A stretch of 64,000 nt of DNA. It comes from Pseudomonas gingeri (GTDB lineage Bacteria > Pseudomonadota > Gammaproteobacteria > Pseudomonadales > Pseudomonadaceae). Under the pieces are notes generated by a model. That model was not told where the DNA came from. It ran no database searches and worked only from the letters and a program-made list of their open reading frames with translations. The stretch lies in the NCBI RefSeq assembly GCF_013385635.1, contig NZ_JACAPR010000011.1, positions 480,640 to 544,639 on the forward strand, read 5' to 3'. Shown one piece after another: positions 35,843-46,076 of the stretch (position 1 is its first letter; every line of letters starts with the position of its first letter). The translations under genes were made by a program, and so were the position numbers.

Positions 35843-36322
35843 TCAACCCTTCAGCGCCGCTTCGATCGCCGCGATGTCGATCTTGCCCATGCCCATCATG
35901 GCGTCGAAGGCACGCTTGGCGGTCGCGGGATCGGGGTGGGTGACCGCTGCTGTCAGCACGCGAGGGGTAATCTGCCATGACAGTCCCCACTTGTCCTTGC
36001 ACCAGCCGCAGGCACTTTCCTGGCCACCGTTGCCGACAATCGCGTTCCACAAACGGTCCGTTTCGGCCTGGTCGTCGGTGGCCACCTGGAACGAGAACGC
36101 CTCGCTGTGCTTGAACGCCGGCCCGCCATTCAGTCCGAGACACGGGACACCCAGCACCGTGAATTCGACGGTGAGGACATCACCCTGTTTACCGGCGGGA
36201 TAGTCGCCAGGGGCACGGTGGACGGCTTTCACCACGCTGTCCGGGAAGGTCTTGGCGTAGAACGTCGCGGCATCCAGGGCGGTGCCGTCGTACCAGAGGC
36301 AAATCGTGTTTTTGCTGATCAT
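35843..36322 (-). CDS. VOC-fold protein (PhnB/glyoxalase-like)
   Basis: 159 residues. ICLWYDGTALDAATFYAKTFPDS start, LNGGPAFKHSEAFSFQV and CGWCKDKWGLSWQITPRVL are typical of the 3-demethylubiquinone-methyltransferase-like VOC group of unknown function. Cytoplasmic, probably a dimer. Stand-alone gene. Confidence 0.88.
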   Translation of the reverse strand: MISKNTICLWYDGTALDAATFYAKTFPDSVVKAVHRAPGDYPAGKQGDVLTVEFTVLGVPCLGLNGGPAFKHSEAFSFQVATDDQAETDRLWNAIVGNGGQESACGWCKDKWGLSWQITPRVLTAAVTHPDPATAKRAFDAMMGMGKIDIAAIEAALKG

Positions 36323-36394
36323 CCGGGTTCTCCACGAGAGGGGCTGACTCGTGAAGTCTAGTCGACGACGATTGATCGTTCCGTTTTTACGACA

Positions 36395-36416
36395 GCCGCC
36401 CTGTGGACAGGGCGGC
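36395..36416 (-). terminator. Hairpin after the transsulfuration genes
   Basis: GCCGCCCTG and CAGGGCGGC flank a TGGA loop, a perfect 9-bp stem 11 bases after the lyase stop. No T run follows on the minus strand (TGTCGTAAAAACGG), so it may be Rho-assisted. Confidence 0.5.
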
Positions 36417-36426
36417 CTCCCGTGGC

Positions 36427-37601
36427 TCAGATCCGGGCCAGTGCCTGCGCCAGGTCTGCCCGCAGGTCCTCGACATCTTCGACACCCACCGACAGGCGTA
36501 CCAGGGCGTCGCCGATGCCGAGTTGCGCGCGCGTCTGTGCCGGAATAGTGGCGTGGGTCATGATCGCCGGGTGTTCGATCAGGCTCTCCACACCACCGAG
36601 GCTTTCGGCCAGGGCGAAGATCTGCACGCTTTCGAGGAAGCGTCTGGCGCCGGCCAGGTCGCTCTTCAGGTCGACGGAAATCATCCCGCCGAAGCCGCGC
36701 ATCTGCCGGCGTGCCAGTTCATGTTGCGGGTGCGACGCCAGGCCCGGGTAATAGACCCGCGCCACCTGTGGCTGGCGCTCCAGCCAGGTCGCCAGTTCCA
36801 GGGCGTTGCTGCAATGGCGCTCCATGCGCAGCGACAGGGTCTTCACCCCGCGCAGGGTGAGGAAGGCATCAAAGGGCCCGGCAATGGCGCCCACCGAGTT
36901 CTGCAGGAAGCCCAGGCGTTCGGCGAGTTCGGCATTGTGCCCGACCACCGCGATGCCGCCGATCACATCCGAGTGACCGTTCAGGTACTTGGTCGTCGAG
37001 TGCACCACGATATCGAAACCCAGTTCCAGCGGACGCTGGATCCAGGGGCTGGCAAAGGTATTGTCGGCGACACAGAGGATGCCGCGGTCGCGGCAGAGGC
37101 GGGCGATGGCGGCCAGGTCGGTGAGGCTCAGCAGGGGGTTGCTCGGCGTTTCGACCCAGACCATCCGCGTATCGTCCTGCAACGCCGCTTCGAAGGCACT
37201 CAGGTCGGTCAGGTCGACAAAACTGAAACGATGCCCGGCGCTGCGCTGGCGCACCTTGTCGAACAGGCGGAAGGTGCCGCCGTAGAGGTCATTGCCGGAA
37301 ACCACGTGGGCACCGGCATCGAGCAGTTCGAGCACGGTGGAAATTGCTGCCAGGCCGGAGGCAAAGGCGAAGGCCTGGCTGCCACCTTCGAGGTCGGCCA
37401 CGCAGCGTTCCAGGGCAAAGCGCGTCGGGTTGTGGGAGCGCCCGTAGTCGAAGCCCTTGTGCACGCCAGGGCTTTCTTGCAGATAGGTGGAGTTGGCATA
37501 GATCGGCGGCATCAGCGCCCCGGTGGTCGGGTCCGGCGACTGCCCGGCATGGATGACCCGGGTAGCGAAGGCGCGGGGGGCGGCGGACTTGTCGTGTTGA
37601 C

Positions 37602-37605
<4 letters not shown>
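36427..37605 (-). CDS. Cystathionine gamma-lyase (trans-sulfuration PLP enzyme)
   Basis: 392 residues, Cys/Met-metabolism PLP family. PLP Lys206 is in HSTTKYLNGHSDVIGG; DYGRSHNPTR (about 53-62) and VWVETPSNPLL (about 149-159) are the conserved cofactor and substrate segments. With the cystathionine beta-synthase encoded just upstream (ATGA overlap) it completes reverse transsulfuration from homocysteine to cysteine. By sequence alone gamma-synthase or beta-lyase activity cannot be excluded; the partner gene favours gamma-lyase. Confidence 0.9.
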
Positions 37606-38978
<1,373 letters not shown>

Positions 38979-39117
38979 GTAGTCACCTCGTTTCGGGGGG
39001 AATGCGTACTGGATGGACAGCAAGCGAGGGGTGCTGGTTGCAGAATATCTGTCGCTTGGAACATAGGTCGCGATTGCCGGGGCTGCAACCGGATGGGGGG
39101 AAATTCATCGGGGCCTG

Positions 39118-39134
39118 CCCCCCGTATCGGGGGG
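39118..39134 (-). terminator. Short GC hairpin downstream of the diguanylate cyclase
   Basis: CCCCCC and GGGGGG flank GTATC. It lies 50 bases past the cyclase stop and about 140 bases before the beta-synthase start. It lacks a T run, so its role as terminator is uncertain. Confidence 0.35.
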
Positions 39135-39185
39135 AGGGTGCGGGTCCGGATCGAGCGAGTCAGGCGTTGTTTGCCGGAACGCGAG

Positions 39186-40370
39186 TCAGTCTGTCTCTGC
39201 CCGCAGCAGTCCGCCGCTTGCCAGCGTCTGGTCGACCAGGCGGATGCTGTCGCGTCCGCCCCGCTTGGACTCATAGAGCGCGGCGTCGCTTTGTTCGATC
39301 AGGGCCGTCAGGCTGGCGGGCGGCTGGTCGAAGAGGTTGGCGCCAATGCTCAGGGTCACCGCTGCGGGCGTGGCGAAGGTCTGCGAGGCTGTCTGGTGGA
39401 ATCGTTCCCGCAGCCTGTTGCCCAGCCCGACGATGTGTTCATTCGAGGCGTTGCCCAGCAGGATGACGAACTCGTCACCGCCCAACCGCGCCGCCAGCGC
39501 ATTGTCGGGCAATACGGAAAGAATCATCTCGCTCAAGGTGACCAGCAGCCGGTCGCCCGCGGTATGGCCGTAGAGGTCGTTGACCAGCTTGAAGTTGTCG
39601 ATATCGATCAGTAGCAAGGCGCCCGGGCGAGCCACAGAGACGTCATCCAGCAGGCGCGGTGCACGTACTTCGAGGGCGCGGCGGTTGTACAGCGCGGTCA
39701 GCGGATCACGGGCCGCCAGACGCGCTATGCGCTTCTCCCGTCGATAACGCTCGGTGCCGGTCATCGACAGCGCAATCAGCATGATCGCCATGGCGCCCTC
39801 GACCAGTGAAATCTGGATGATCTCGCCACGGAAGGCGGCCAGATCGATCAGGGTGCCCGGAATGACCGCCGATATCGCCTTGGAGAGATAGAACAGCCCA
39901 TGGACCAGCAGGACATAGCGCAGCTGCACCGCGCCCACGCTCAAGGATCAGCCATGGGGGCGCAGCAGCAAGCTGGCCCTGAGCGTCAACAGGGCGACCA
40001 GCAGCGAATTGACCAGCAGCATGACTTTCGACCATGACGGCTCTTCCGGCAGCAACAACAGCGCCAGCCAGGCAGCAAAGATCAGGTACCAGGCACGGGA
40101 CAACCGCGCCTCGGTAAAGCGCGCAACGCCCATCAGGAAAAACCAGTGGGCAGTCACCAGCAAGCCGTTGGCGAACCAGATACCGATCAGCAGGAGGCCG
40201 CTGCTGCGCAGCAGGGCGAGTGTCGAGCCCACGGTGATCGTGGCGAACCCGGCGCTCCAGAACAGCAGCGAGGGTTCACGAATGCTGCGCCATTCGATGG
40301 CCAGGTACAGCGCGGCGGCGGCGGCAAGGGCGATCGAGAGGGTCAACAATGTGGGAGGGTCGAGCGCCAT
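39186..40370 (-). pseudogene. Membrane diguanylate cyclase split by one in-frame TGA
   Basis: One continuous frame encodes 140 residues of membrane domain (MALDPPTLLTLSIALAAAAA onward, four helices), a TGA at 39950-39948, then 253 more codons in the same frame: SLSVGAVQLRYVLLVHGLFY, further helices and a GGDEF domain with intact RLGGDEFVILL (residues about 155-165 of the second part). Fused, it would be a normal membrane-bound diguanylate cyclase of about 394 residues making cyclic di-GMP. The junction reads RPHG-stop-SLSVG; a single base change from CGA or GGA would explain it. The downstream part could start at a TTG (39944) without its first helices, or the TGA could be read through. Scored as pseudogene, not proven. 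Confidence 0.8.
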
Positions 40371-40452
40371 ATACTGAAGCAGCCTGTCTGGTGTGCGGTG
40401 AAGTCCCTCGATTGTAAGCCCATGAGCCGGATTTTCGCAGAGTCTGGCGCTA

Positions 40453-41415
40453 TCAGGATGTCGCCGGGATCAGGCGGCGGGTGAACTGCTGTTCGGTGAC
40501 CGTGCTGCCCCATTGGTTGCCCGGTTGCTCCTGGGTCAACTGGAAGCCTTGGGCTTCGTAGAGCTGTCTTGCGGCATCGAGTCCCTTGAACGTCCACAAC
40601 TGGGTGGCGCAGAAGCCGAAGCGGTCGCAGAAGGCCAGGGCTTCACCGAGTAACTGGCGACCGATCCCGCTGCCTCGGCAGCCGTCATCGAGGATAAACC
40701 AGCGCAAATGGGCTTCGTTGTTGCCGAGGTCCTGCCCGTCAATCGCGATCGAGCCGACGATCCGTTCATTGTGGATGGCCGCCCATATGCGGTTGCAGGG
40801 TTGCTCCAGGCGACCGGCGAACTCGGCAATGCCCAGGGCGATCTTGCTTTCGAAGAACTGTCCGAAACCGTAATGCCGGGAGTAGAAAGCAGCGTGCATT
40901 TCCGCTACACGTCCCACCAGGCCCGGCCTGTAGCCCGCGCTGAGGGTGATGGGACGGGGCGCAACCTCGCCACTGTCCAGACGCGATGTGCCGAGTGCCC
41001 GGGCATAGGCGGCCAGGCCCTGGGCAACGGCCTGCTGTTGCGATGGGTTCAAGTGTTCCAGCGCGGAGCTGACCTGCAGGCGGCCATGGCGATGGATATG
41101 GGCAACGGTCTGCCGGCCCTGCTCGGTCAGCAGCAGTTGTTTGGCCCGGGCATCTTCGGCACTGAGGGTTTCGCGCAGTTCTCCCGCGTCGATCAGCTTG
41201 CCCATCATCCGGCTGACGCTGGACTTCTCCAGGCCAAGTACCTGGACCAGCCGGGCCGCCGTCATTGCTCCGGCTGCCTCGACCTCCAGCAGCGCATGGA
41301 CGGCCGATGCCGAATAGTCGGTGCCGGCCAAGGTGGCGCGCATGAAGCCCAGCTCGCGGACCATGGTACGCGAGGCCGAGCGAATCTCTTCGACCAGGGA
41401 TGGGTCGGTGCTCAT
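40453..41415 (-). CDS. MarR-family regulator fused to a GNAT acetyltransferase
   Basis: 320 residues. Winged-helix MarR domain about 1-150 (SAVHALLEVEAAGAMTAARL, VLGLEKSSVSRMMGKLIDAG), linker, then a GNAT domain about 160-315 with the acetyl-CoA loop RGSGIGRQLLGEAL and LWTFKGLDAARQLYEAQGF. Such fusions often sense and modify a small ligand. ATG 41415 has a GAGAGG site; the frame is open further up but would run through the operator. A perfect palindrome lies 22 bases upstream, so autorepression is likely. Confidence 0.9.
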   Translation of the reverse strand: MSTDPSLVEEIRSASRTMVRELGFMRATLAGTDYSASAVHALLEVEAAGAMTAARLVQVLGLEKSSVSRMMGKLIDAGELRETLSAEDARAKQLLLTEQGRQTVAHIHRHGRLQVSSALEHLNPSQQQAVAQGLAAYARALGTSRLDSGEVAPRPITLSAGYRPGLVGRVAEMHAAFYSRHYGFGQFFESKIALGIAEFAGRLEQPCNRIWAAIHNERIVGSIAIDGQDLGNNEAHLRWFILDDGCRGSGIGRQLLGEALAFCDRFGFCATQLWTFKGLDAARQLYEAQGFQLTQEQPGNQWGSTVTEQQFTRRLIPATS

Positions 41416-41436
41416 CTGTAAGCCTCTCTGGAAAAA

Positions 41437-41453
41437 GGTTGTATAATACAACC
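41437..41453 (-). promoter_or_regulatory. 17-bp perfect palindrome, MarR-type operator
   Basis: GGTTGTATAATACAACC, eight-base arms around one central base. It lies just upstream of the MarR-GNAT start and contains a TATTAT/TATAAT-like -10 element on either strand, so a bound dimer would block transcription. The TTGTAT/ATACAA arms fit known MarR sites. Confidence 0.75.
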
Positions 41454-41505
41454 ATTTTCCCGGGAGGCTGTCCAGTGTTGTCGGTACGGGCTGGCAACTG
41501 CCCGA

Positions 41506-42348
41506 TCAGACGCAAACCACCCGCTGCCGTTGCTCGCCGAGCCCTTCGATCCAGAGGTGCAGTTCATCACCGGGTTGCAGCCAGCGGGGCTCGGGTTTCA
41601 TGCCCATGGCCACGCCGGGCGGTGTGCCGGTGCAAATCACATCGCCGGGCTGCAAGGTCATGTAGTGGCTGCAGTAGGAGACGATCTGCGCGACGCTGAA
41701 GATCATGGTTTTTGAATGGCCGGTCTGGCGCCGTTCGCCGTTGACCTCCAGTCCCATGTGCAGATCCTGGGGATCGGCGATTTCATCGCGGGTCACCAGC
41801 CAGGGACCGACCGGGCCGAAAGTGTCACAGCCCTTGCCCTTGTCCCATTGCGTGGACTGCAACTGGAAGGCCCGCTCGGAAACATCATTGACCACGCAGT
41901 AGCCGGCCACGTAGTTCAATGCGTCGGACTCGGACACATAGCGGGCTTCGCTGCCGATGACCACGCCCAGTTCGAGCTCCCAATCCAGTTGGGTGGAGTG
42001 GGGTGGCTGGACGATGTCGTCATTCGGTCCGCTGAGGCAACTGATGGCCTTGTGAAAGATGATCGGTTCGGCGGGGATCGCCATGCCGGCTTCCTCGGCG
42101 TGGTCGCGGTAGTTCAGGCCGATGGCGATGAATTTGCGCACCTGGGCCACGGGTGTGGCGTAACGGACATCTGGAGCTACCAATGGCAGTGCACTGATAT
42201 CCAGGCTGGCGAGGGTGGCCAGTGACTGCGGGGAAAGTACCGATGGATCGATATCGACGACATGCGCCGAGAGATCGCGGATGCGTCCATCGGCGTCGAT
42301 CAGACCTGGGCGCTCCTGGCCGTGCGGGCCAAAACGGCAAAGCTTCAT
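41506..42348 (-). CDS. Fumarylacetoacetate-hydrolase family protein
   Basis: 280 residues. Metal ligands of the FAH fold are visible in LDWELELGVVIG (two Glu) and GYCVVNDVSERA (Asp); FIAIGLNYRDHAEEAG and ICTGTPPGVAMGM are also family-conserved. Members hydrolyse or decarboxylate/isomerise diketo acids; sequence resembles enzymes annotated as ureidoglycolate lyase or 2-hydroxyhepta-2,4-dienedioate isomerase. GAGGTAATTC precedes the ATG. Divergent from the GntR gene, which probably controls it together with the downstream dehydrogenase. Confidence 0.9.
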   Translation of the reverse strand: MKLCRFGPHGQERPGLIDADGRIRDLSAHVVDIDPSVLSPQSLATLASLDISALPLVAPDVRYATPVAQVRKFIAIGLNYRDHAEEAGMAIPAEPIIFHKAISCLSGPNDDIVQPPHSTQLDWELELGVVIGSEARYVSESDALNYVAGYCVVNDVSERAFQLQSTQWDKGKGCDTFGPVGPWLVTRDEIADPQDLHMGLEVNGERRQTGHSKTMIFSVAQIVSYCSHYMTLQPGDVICTGTPPGVAMGMKPEPRWLQPGDELHLWIEGLGEQRQRVVCV

Positions 42349-42404
42349 GAATTACCTCGACTCTCAGTTGACGGGTGGTGAGTTGCGGGCACTTGCTAAA
42401 GTCC

Positions 42405-42440
42405 AGTTTATGGATAAAAATATATTTTATGCAATAAAGA
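42405..42440. promoter_or_regulatory. AT-rich divergent promoter/operator region
   Basis: A stretch around TGGATAAAAATATATTTTAT (42411-42430) is far richer in A+T than its surroundings and nearly palindromic (ATAAAA / TTTTAT). It lies between the FAH and GntR starts and could hold both -10 boxes and a FadR-type operator. No base-exact site is claimed. Confidence 0.45.
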
Positions 42441-42471
42441 AGATTTACCACTCGTCGAGAGCCCAGGTTCC

Positions 42472-43170
42472 ATGTCTGTAGAAAACCCAGCGAAGAGCCT
42501 GACCCAGGCGATTTACGAACAACTGCGCAAGGACGTCCTGTCCTGCGTGCTGCGTCCTGGCAACCGGGTGAATGTCAAGGAATTGGCCGAGCACTACCAG
42601 GCCAGCGGCGGTGCGGTACGCGAGGCGCTGTCGCGCCTGACCGCCGAGGAACTGGTGGTCGCGGAGCCACAAAAGGGCTTTCGCATCGCGCCGGTCTCCC
42701 TCGACGACCTGGCCGACCTGACGCAGGCCCGTATCGAGATGGAAAGCAGTTGCCTGCGCCACTCCATCGAAAATGGCGACGTCACCTGGGAGACCCGGTT
42801 GGTGTCGGCCTACCACGGTCTGTCCAGGGCCGCGGGCCCCGACTCCGGCAGTCATTACGACGCCAGGACCTGGCATGACGTACACAAGACGTTTCATGAA
42901 GCCTTGGTCAGCGCCTGTCCCAACACCTGGCTGTTGCGCATGCGCACCATGCTGTTCGAGCAATATTCACGTTATCGGGCGTTGTCGGTGGCCATGACCG
43001 CCGGCTCCAGGGATCTCGATGGCGAGCACCAGGCGTTGCGCGATGCCGCCCTGGCCAAGGATGCGAACGCGGCTGTCGAGCTGGTCACGCGGCATATTCG
43101 GGAAACATCGGAAGCTTTAATGCAAGGGCTCCAGGGGACTGGCGTCCAGCAAACATCGGAGACCAAGTAA
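42472..43170 (+). CDS. GntR/FadR-family transcriptional regulator
   Basis: 232 residues. N-terminal winged helix (IYEQLRKDVLSCVLRPGNRV, GGAVREALSRLTAEELV) and C-terminal FCD domain (about 85-220) with the metal-site His residues in HDVHKTFHEAL, DGEHQALRDA and RHIRE. Probably represses the divergent FAH gene and its own operon in the absence of an organic acid. One base of overlap with the dehydrogenase gene. Confidence 0.92.
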   Translation: MSVENPAKSLTQAIYEQLRKDVLSCVLRPGNRVNVKELAEHYQASGGAVREALSRLTAEELVVAEPQKGFRIAPVSLDDLADLTQARIEMESSCLRHSIENGDVTWETRLVSAYHGLSRAAGPDSGSHYDARTWHDVHKTFHEALVSACPNTWLLRMRTMLFEQYSRYRALSVAMTAGSRDLDGEHQALRDAALAKDANAAVELVTRHIRETSEALMQGLQGTGVQQTSETK

Positions 43171-44033
43171 TGACCACTATCGCTGTATTGGGCCTTGGGG
43201 CCATGGGTTCGCGCATGGCGGCGAACCTTCTGCGGGCCGGGCACACCGTTACCGTCTGGAACCGTACCGCGCAGGCTGCCGAGGAACTGGTCGCGGCCGG
43301 TGCATCGTCTGCCGCGACACCGAAAGAGGCCGCGACGGGTGCTTCCATCGTCCTCAGCATGGTGCGCGATGATGCGGCCTCAAGTGACGTCTGGCTGCAC
43401 CCGGAGCACGGGGCCTTTGCCGGGATGACCGCTTCAGGCATTGCCATAGAAAGCTCCACGGTTTCCCATGAGTGGGTGCTGCAACTGGGTCAGGCGGCAC
43501 GGGCCAGGGGCTTGTCGCTGATCGATGCACCGGTATCCGGTTCGCGTCCCCAGGCCGAAGCCGGGCAACTGGTGTTCCTGGTCGGTGGCGAGGCGGCAGC
43601 GGTCGAGGCGGCGGAGGAAGTACTGCAGGCCATGGGCGCGTCGATTCATCATGTCGGTGCACTGGGGGCCGGTGCGCTGGTCAAGCTGGCGACCAACGCC
43701 CTGCTGGGCGTGCAAGTGACCACCCTGGCCGAACTCTTCGGCATCCTCGGCGCCCATGGCGTGGACCTGGGCAAGGCGTTCGAGGCCGTCGGCGCGACTT
43801 CTGTCTCCAGTGTCGCGGCCCAACGCAGCGCGGCGTCGATGACGGCCGGCAATTTCGCCCCGCAGTTCCCGGTGGCCCTGATCGAAAAGGATTTTGGCTA
43901 TGCGGTGAGTGCGGCCGGTGGCGCCGCGGCTGCGCCGACCATCGAGGCAGCGCGCCAGGTGTTCAGTTCGGCCAGCCAACAAGGCCTGGGCGAGCTCAAC
44001 ATGACCAGTGTGGTCAAGCTGTTTGCCCGCTAG
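43170..44033 (+). CDS. NAD(P)-dependent beta-hydroxyacid dehydrogenase
   Basis: 287 residues, 3-hydroxyisobutyrate-dehydrogenase-like. Dinucleotide loop GLGAMGSRMA, substrate loop DAPVSGSRPQAEAG, catalytic Lys in GALVKLATNALLG (about 171). It likely oxidises a small hydroxy acid and is probably in one pathway with the FAH protein. TAATG coupling to gntR; a strong terminator follows. Confidence 0.92.
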   Translation: MTTIAVLGLGAMGSRMAANLLRAGHTVTVWNRTAQAAEELVAAGASSAATPKEAATGASIVLSMVRDDAASSDVWLHPEHGAFAGMTASGIAIESSTVSHEWVLQLGQAARARGLSLIDAPVSGSRPQAEAGQLVFLVGGEAAAVEAAEEVLQAMGASIHHVGALGAGALVKLATNALLGVQVTTLAELFGILGAHGVDLGKAFEAVGATSVSSVAAQRSAASMTAGNFAPQFPVALIEKDFGYAVSAAGGAAAAPTIEAARQVFSSASQQGLGELNMTSVVKLFAR

Positions 44034-44083
44034 TGAGCTGTCGGTCGGACTGTGCCGGCCGACCTGCTTCTCGAACCTTTCGG

Positions 44084-44107
44084 CCCGGTGGTAACACCGG
44101 GTTTTTT
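44084..44107 (+). terminator. Rho-independent terminator
   Basis: CCCGGTG, loop GTAA, CACCGGG, then six T. It lies 50 bases after the dehydrogenase stop and before the convergent LysR stop. Confidence 0.9.
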
Positions 44108-44120
44108 ATTGCCTGCGCAA

Positions 44121-45026
44121 TCACACCAGGCCGGCGACAAAGTCCAGCAGCGCGCGGGTCTTGGCCGGCAGGTGATGTCGGGACGGATAATACGCATACA
44201 AGGGGAAGCGCTTGTCTGCCCATTCGGGGAAAACCAGCGTCAGCTGCTTGGCGGCGATGTACTGCTCGACACCGAGCTCGAACAGTTGGGCGATGCCGAG
44301 GCCGGCCAGGCAAGTGCTGTGGAGCGTGCCCGGGTCATTGACGGTGAGTGTGCCGTGGGGCTTGACCAGCAGTTTCCGGCGGCCTTGATGAAACTCCCAG
44401 GCAAAGGGCCTGCCGGTCACCGGCTCGCGGAAAAGGATGCAGCGGTGCTGGGCGGATTCCAGTTCCTGCGGGGTTTGCGGGTGTCCGAACCTTTGCAGAT
44501 AAGCCGGCGAGGCCATGGCGAACACCCGTGTATCGAACAGTTTTCTGGCCACCAGTGACGAGGGCTGCGGATGGCCAAAGCGCAGCGCCAGATCGAAACC
44601 ATCGGCCACCAGATCGCCCAGGTCATCCCGGCAACGCAGCTCTATCTCCAGCTCCGGATGGTTGTCCATGAAAGTGCCCAGGCGCGGTCCGAGGACAAGC
44701 TGGGCGAACAACGGGTCGACATTGACGCGCAGGCGTCCCTGGATTTTCCGCGCATCCCCGGCCGCGCTGCCGGTTGCTTCGGTGAGGGCACCGATCAGTG
44801 GCATGACTTGCTCGTAGAAGCGGCGTCCTTCATCCGTCAGCCTGACCGAGCGCGTCGTCCGCTCGAAGACACGAATGCCCAGTCTCGCCTCGAGCCGGGC
44901 GATCGCCCGACTGACCCCTGATTGCGACATGTCCAGGACTTCGGCGGCAGCGCCGAAACTGCGGGTATCGACCACTGCCGCGAGGACATCCACGCCCTCC
45001 AGCAAACGCGAACTGAATGCTTTCAT
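44121..45026 (-). CDS. LysR-family regulator
   Basis: 301 residues. Helix-turn-helix RSFGAAAEVLDMSQSGVSRAIARLE (residues about 22-46), effector domain from about 90. It is of the CrgA-like type common next to oxidoreductases. Divergent from the SDR gene, with about 138 bases between starts that should contain its T-N11-A site; the likely target is the SDR-MFS pair. Confidence 0.92.
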   Translation of the reverse strand: MKAFSSRLLEGVDVLAAVVDTRSFGAAAEVLDMSQSGVSRAIARLEARLGIRVFERTTRSVRLTDEGRRFYEQVMPLIGALTEATGSAAGDARKIQGRLRVNVDPLFAQLVLGPRLGTFMDNHPELEIELRCRDDLGDLVADGFDLALRFGHPQPSSLVARKLFDTRVFAMASPAYLQRFGHPQTPQELESAQHRCILFREPVTGRPFAWEFHQGRRKLLVKPHGTLTVNDPGTLHSTCLAGLGIAQLFELGVEQYIAAKQLTLVFPEWADKRFPLYAYYPSRHHLPAKTRALLDFVAGLV

Positions 45027-45164
45027 TAGTGACTCGCCAGCATAAGTAATATGTCTTTCATGCTATCGCAAATCCACGACCGCAAACCCAGAATTGCTCC
45101 CATGCGTTGTACCGCTGCGCGGCAGCGGAACAACGTTGAATTCGTACACAGAGGAGTAATGAAC

Positions 45165-45938
45165 ATGGCACGCATCCTTATCACCGGGTCTTCCGACGGT
45201 CTCGGCCAGATGGCTGCGCGATTGCTGGTGGAGCAGGGCCACGGGGTCGTGCTGCACGCTCGCGACGAAGCACGCGGGGCACATGCCCTGGCGCAGGTGC
45301 CGGGCGCCGAAACGGTACTCTGTGCCGACCTGTCGAGCATCGCCGAAACCAAGGCATTGGCCGGGCGTATCAATGCCCTCGGTGACTTCGACGCCATCAT
45401 CCACAACGCCGGGGTCGGTTATCAGGAGCCCAGGCGTCTTGCCACCGTCGACGGTCTGCCGCATGTCTTCGCGGTCAATGCGCTGGCGCCCTATATCCTG
45501 ACGGCACTGGTGAAGTGCCCGGAGCGGCTGGTCTATGTCAGTTCGCGGTTGCATTGCTGCGGCGACCCGTCGCTGAAGGACCTGACCTGGGAGCAACGCC
45601 CGTGGAATGGCACTCAGGCGTATTCGGACTCGAAGCTGCACAATGTGCTGCTGGCCTTCGCGGTGGCCCGTCGCTGGCCCGATGTCCTGTCCAACAGCCT
45701 TGAACCTGGTTGGGTCCCAACGAAGATGGGGGGACCGGATGCGTCGGATGACCTCGACCTGGCTCCACGCACGCAAGCCTGGCTGGCCGCTGGCATCGCT
45801 GCCGAGACCCAGGTGACCGGTGGCTACTTCTACCACCAGCGACCCGCCACGGCGATGAAAGCGGCCCTGGATATCAAGGTGCAAGAACGCTTCCTGTCGG
45901 CTTGCGCCGAATTGTCTGGTGTCGCGCTGCCACACTAG
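45165..45938 (+). CDS. Short-chain dehydrogenase/reductase
   Basis: 257 residues. TGSSDGLGQMAA cofactor loop, HNAG motif, VYVSS catalytic Ser and YSDSKLHNVLLA with Tyr and Lys (YxxxK) are intact. The substrate is unknown. The GAGGAG site at 45151-45156 fits the ATG at 45165 (8-base spacing) better than the one at 45159. Regulated by the divergent LysR; the MFS gene follows on the same strand. Confidence 0.9.
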   Translation: MARILITGSSDGLGQMAARLLVEQGHGVVLHARDEARGAHALAQVPGAETVLCADLSSIAETKALAGRINALGDFDAIIHNAGVGYQEPRRLATVDGLPHVFAVNALAPYILTALVKCPERLVYVSSRLHCCGDPSLKDLTWEQRPWNGTQAYSDSKLHNVLLAFAVARRWPDVLSNSLEPGWVPTKMGGPDASDDLDLAPRTQAWLAAGIAAETQVTGGYFYHQRPATAMKAALDIKVQERFLSACAELSGVALPH

Positions 45939-46076
45939 CAGGCCGACCCGGGCGTCGCGACGGCGCCTGCAATCAATCCCAATCTGAACCGGAACCTGGC
46001 GTCTGTCGATGCCCGGAAGGGGCCTCGTTGCGCCCGCGAAACCGGTACTTACCACTCTCTCCGGATGGATCGACCC

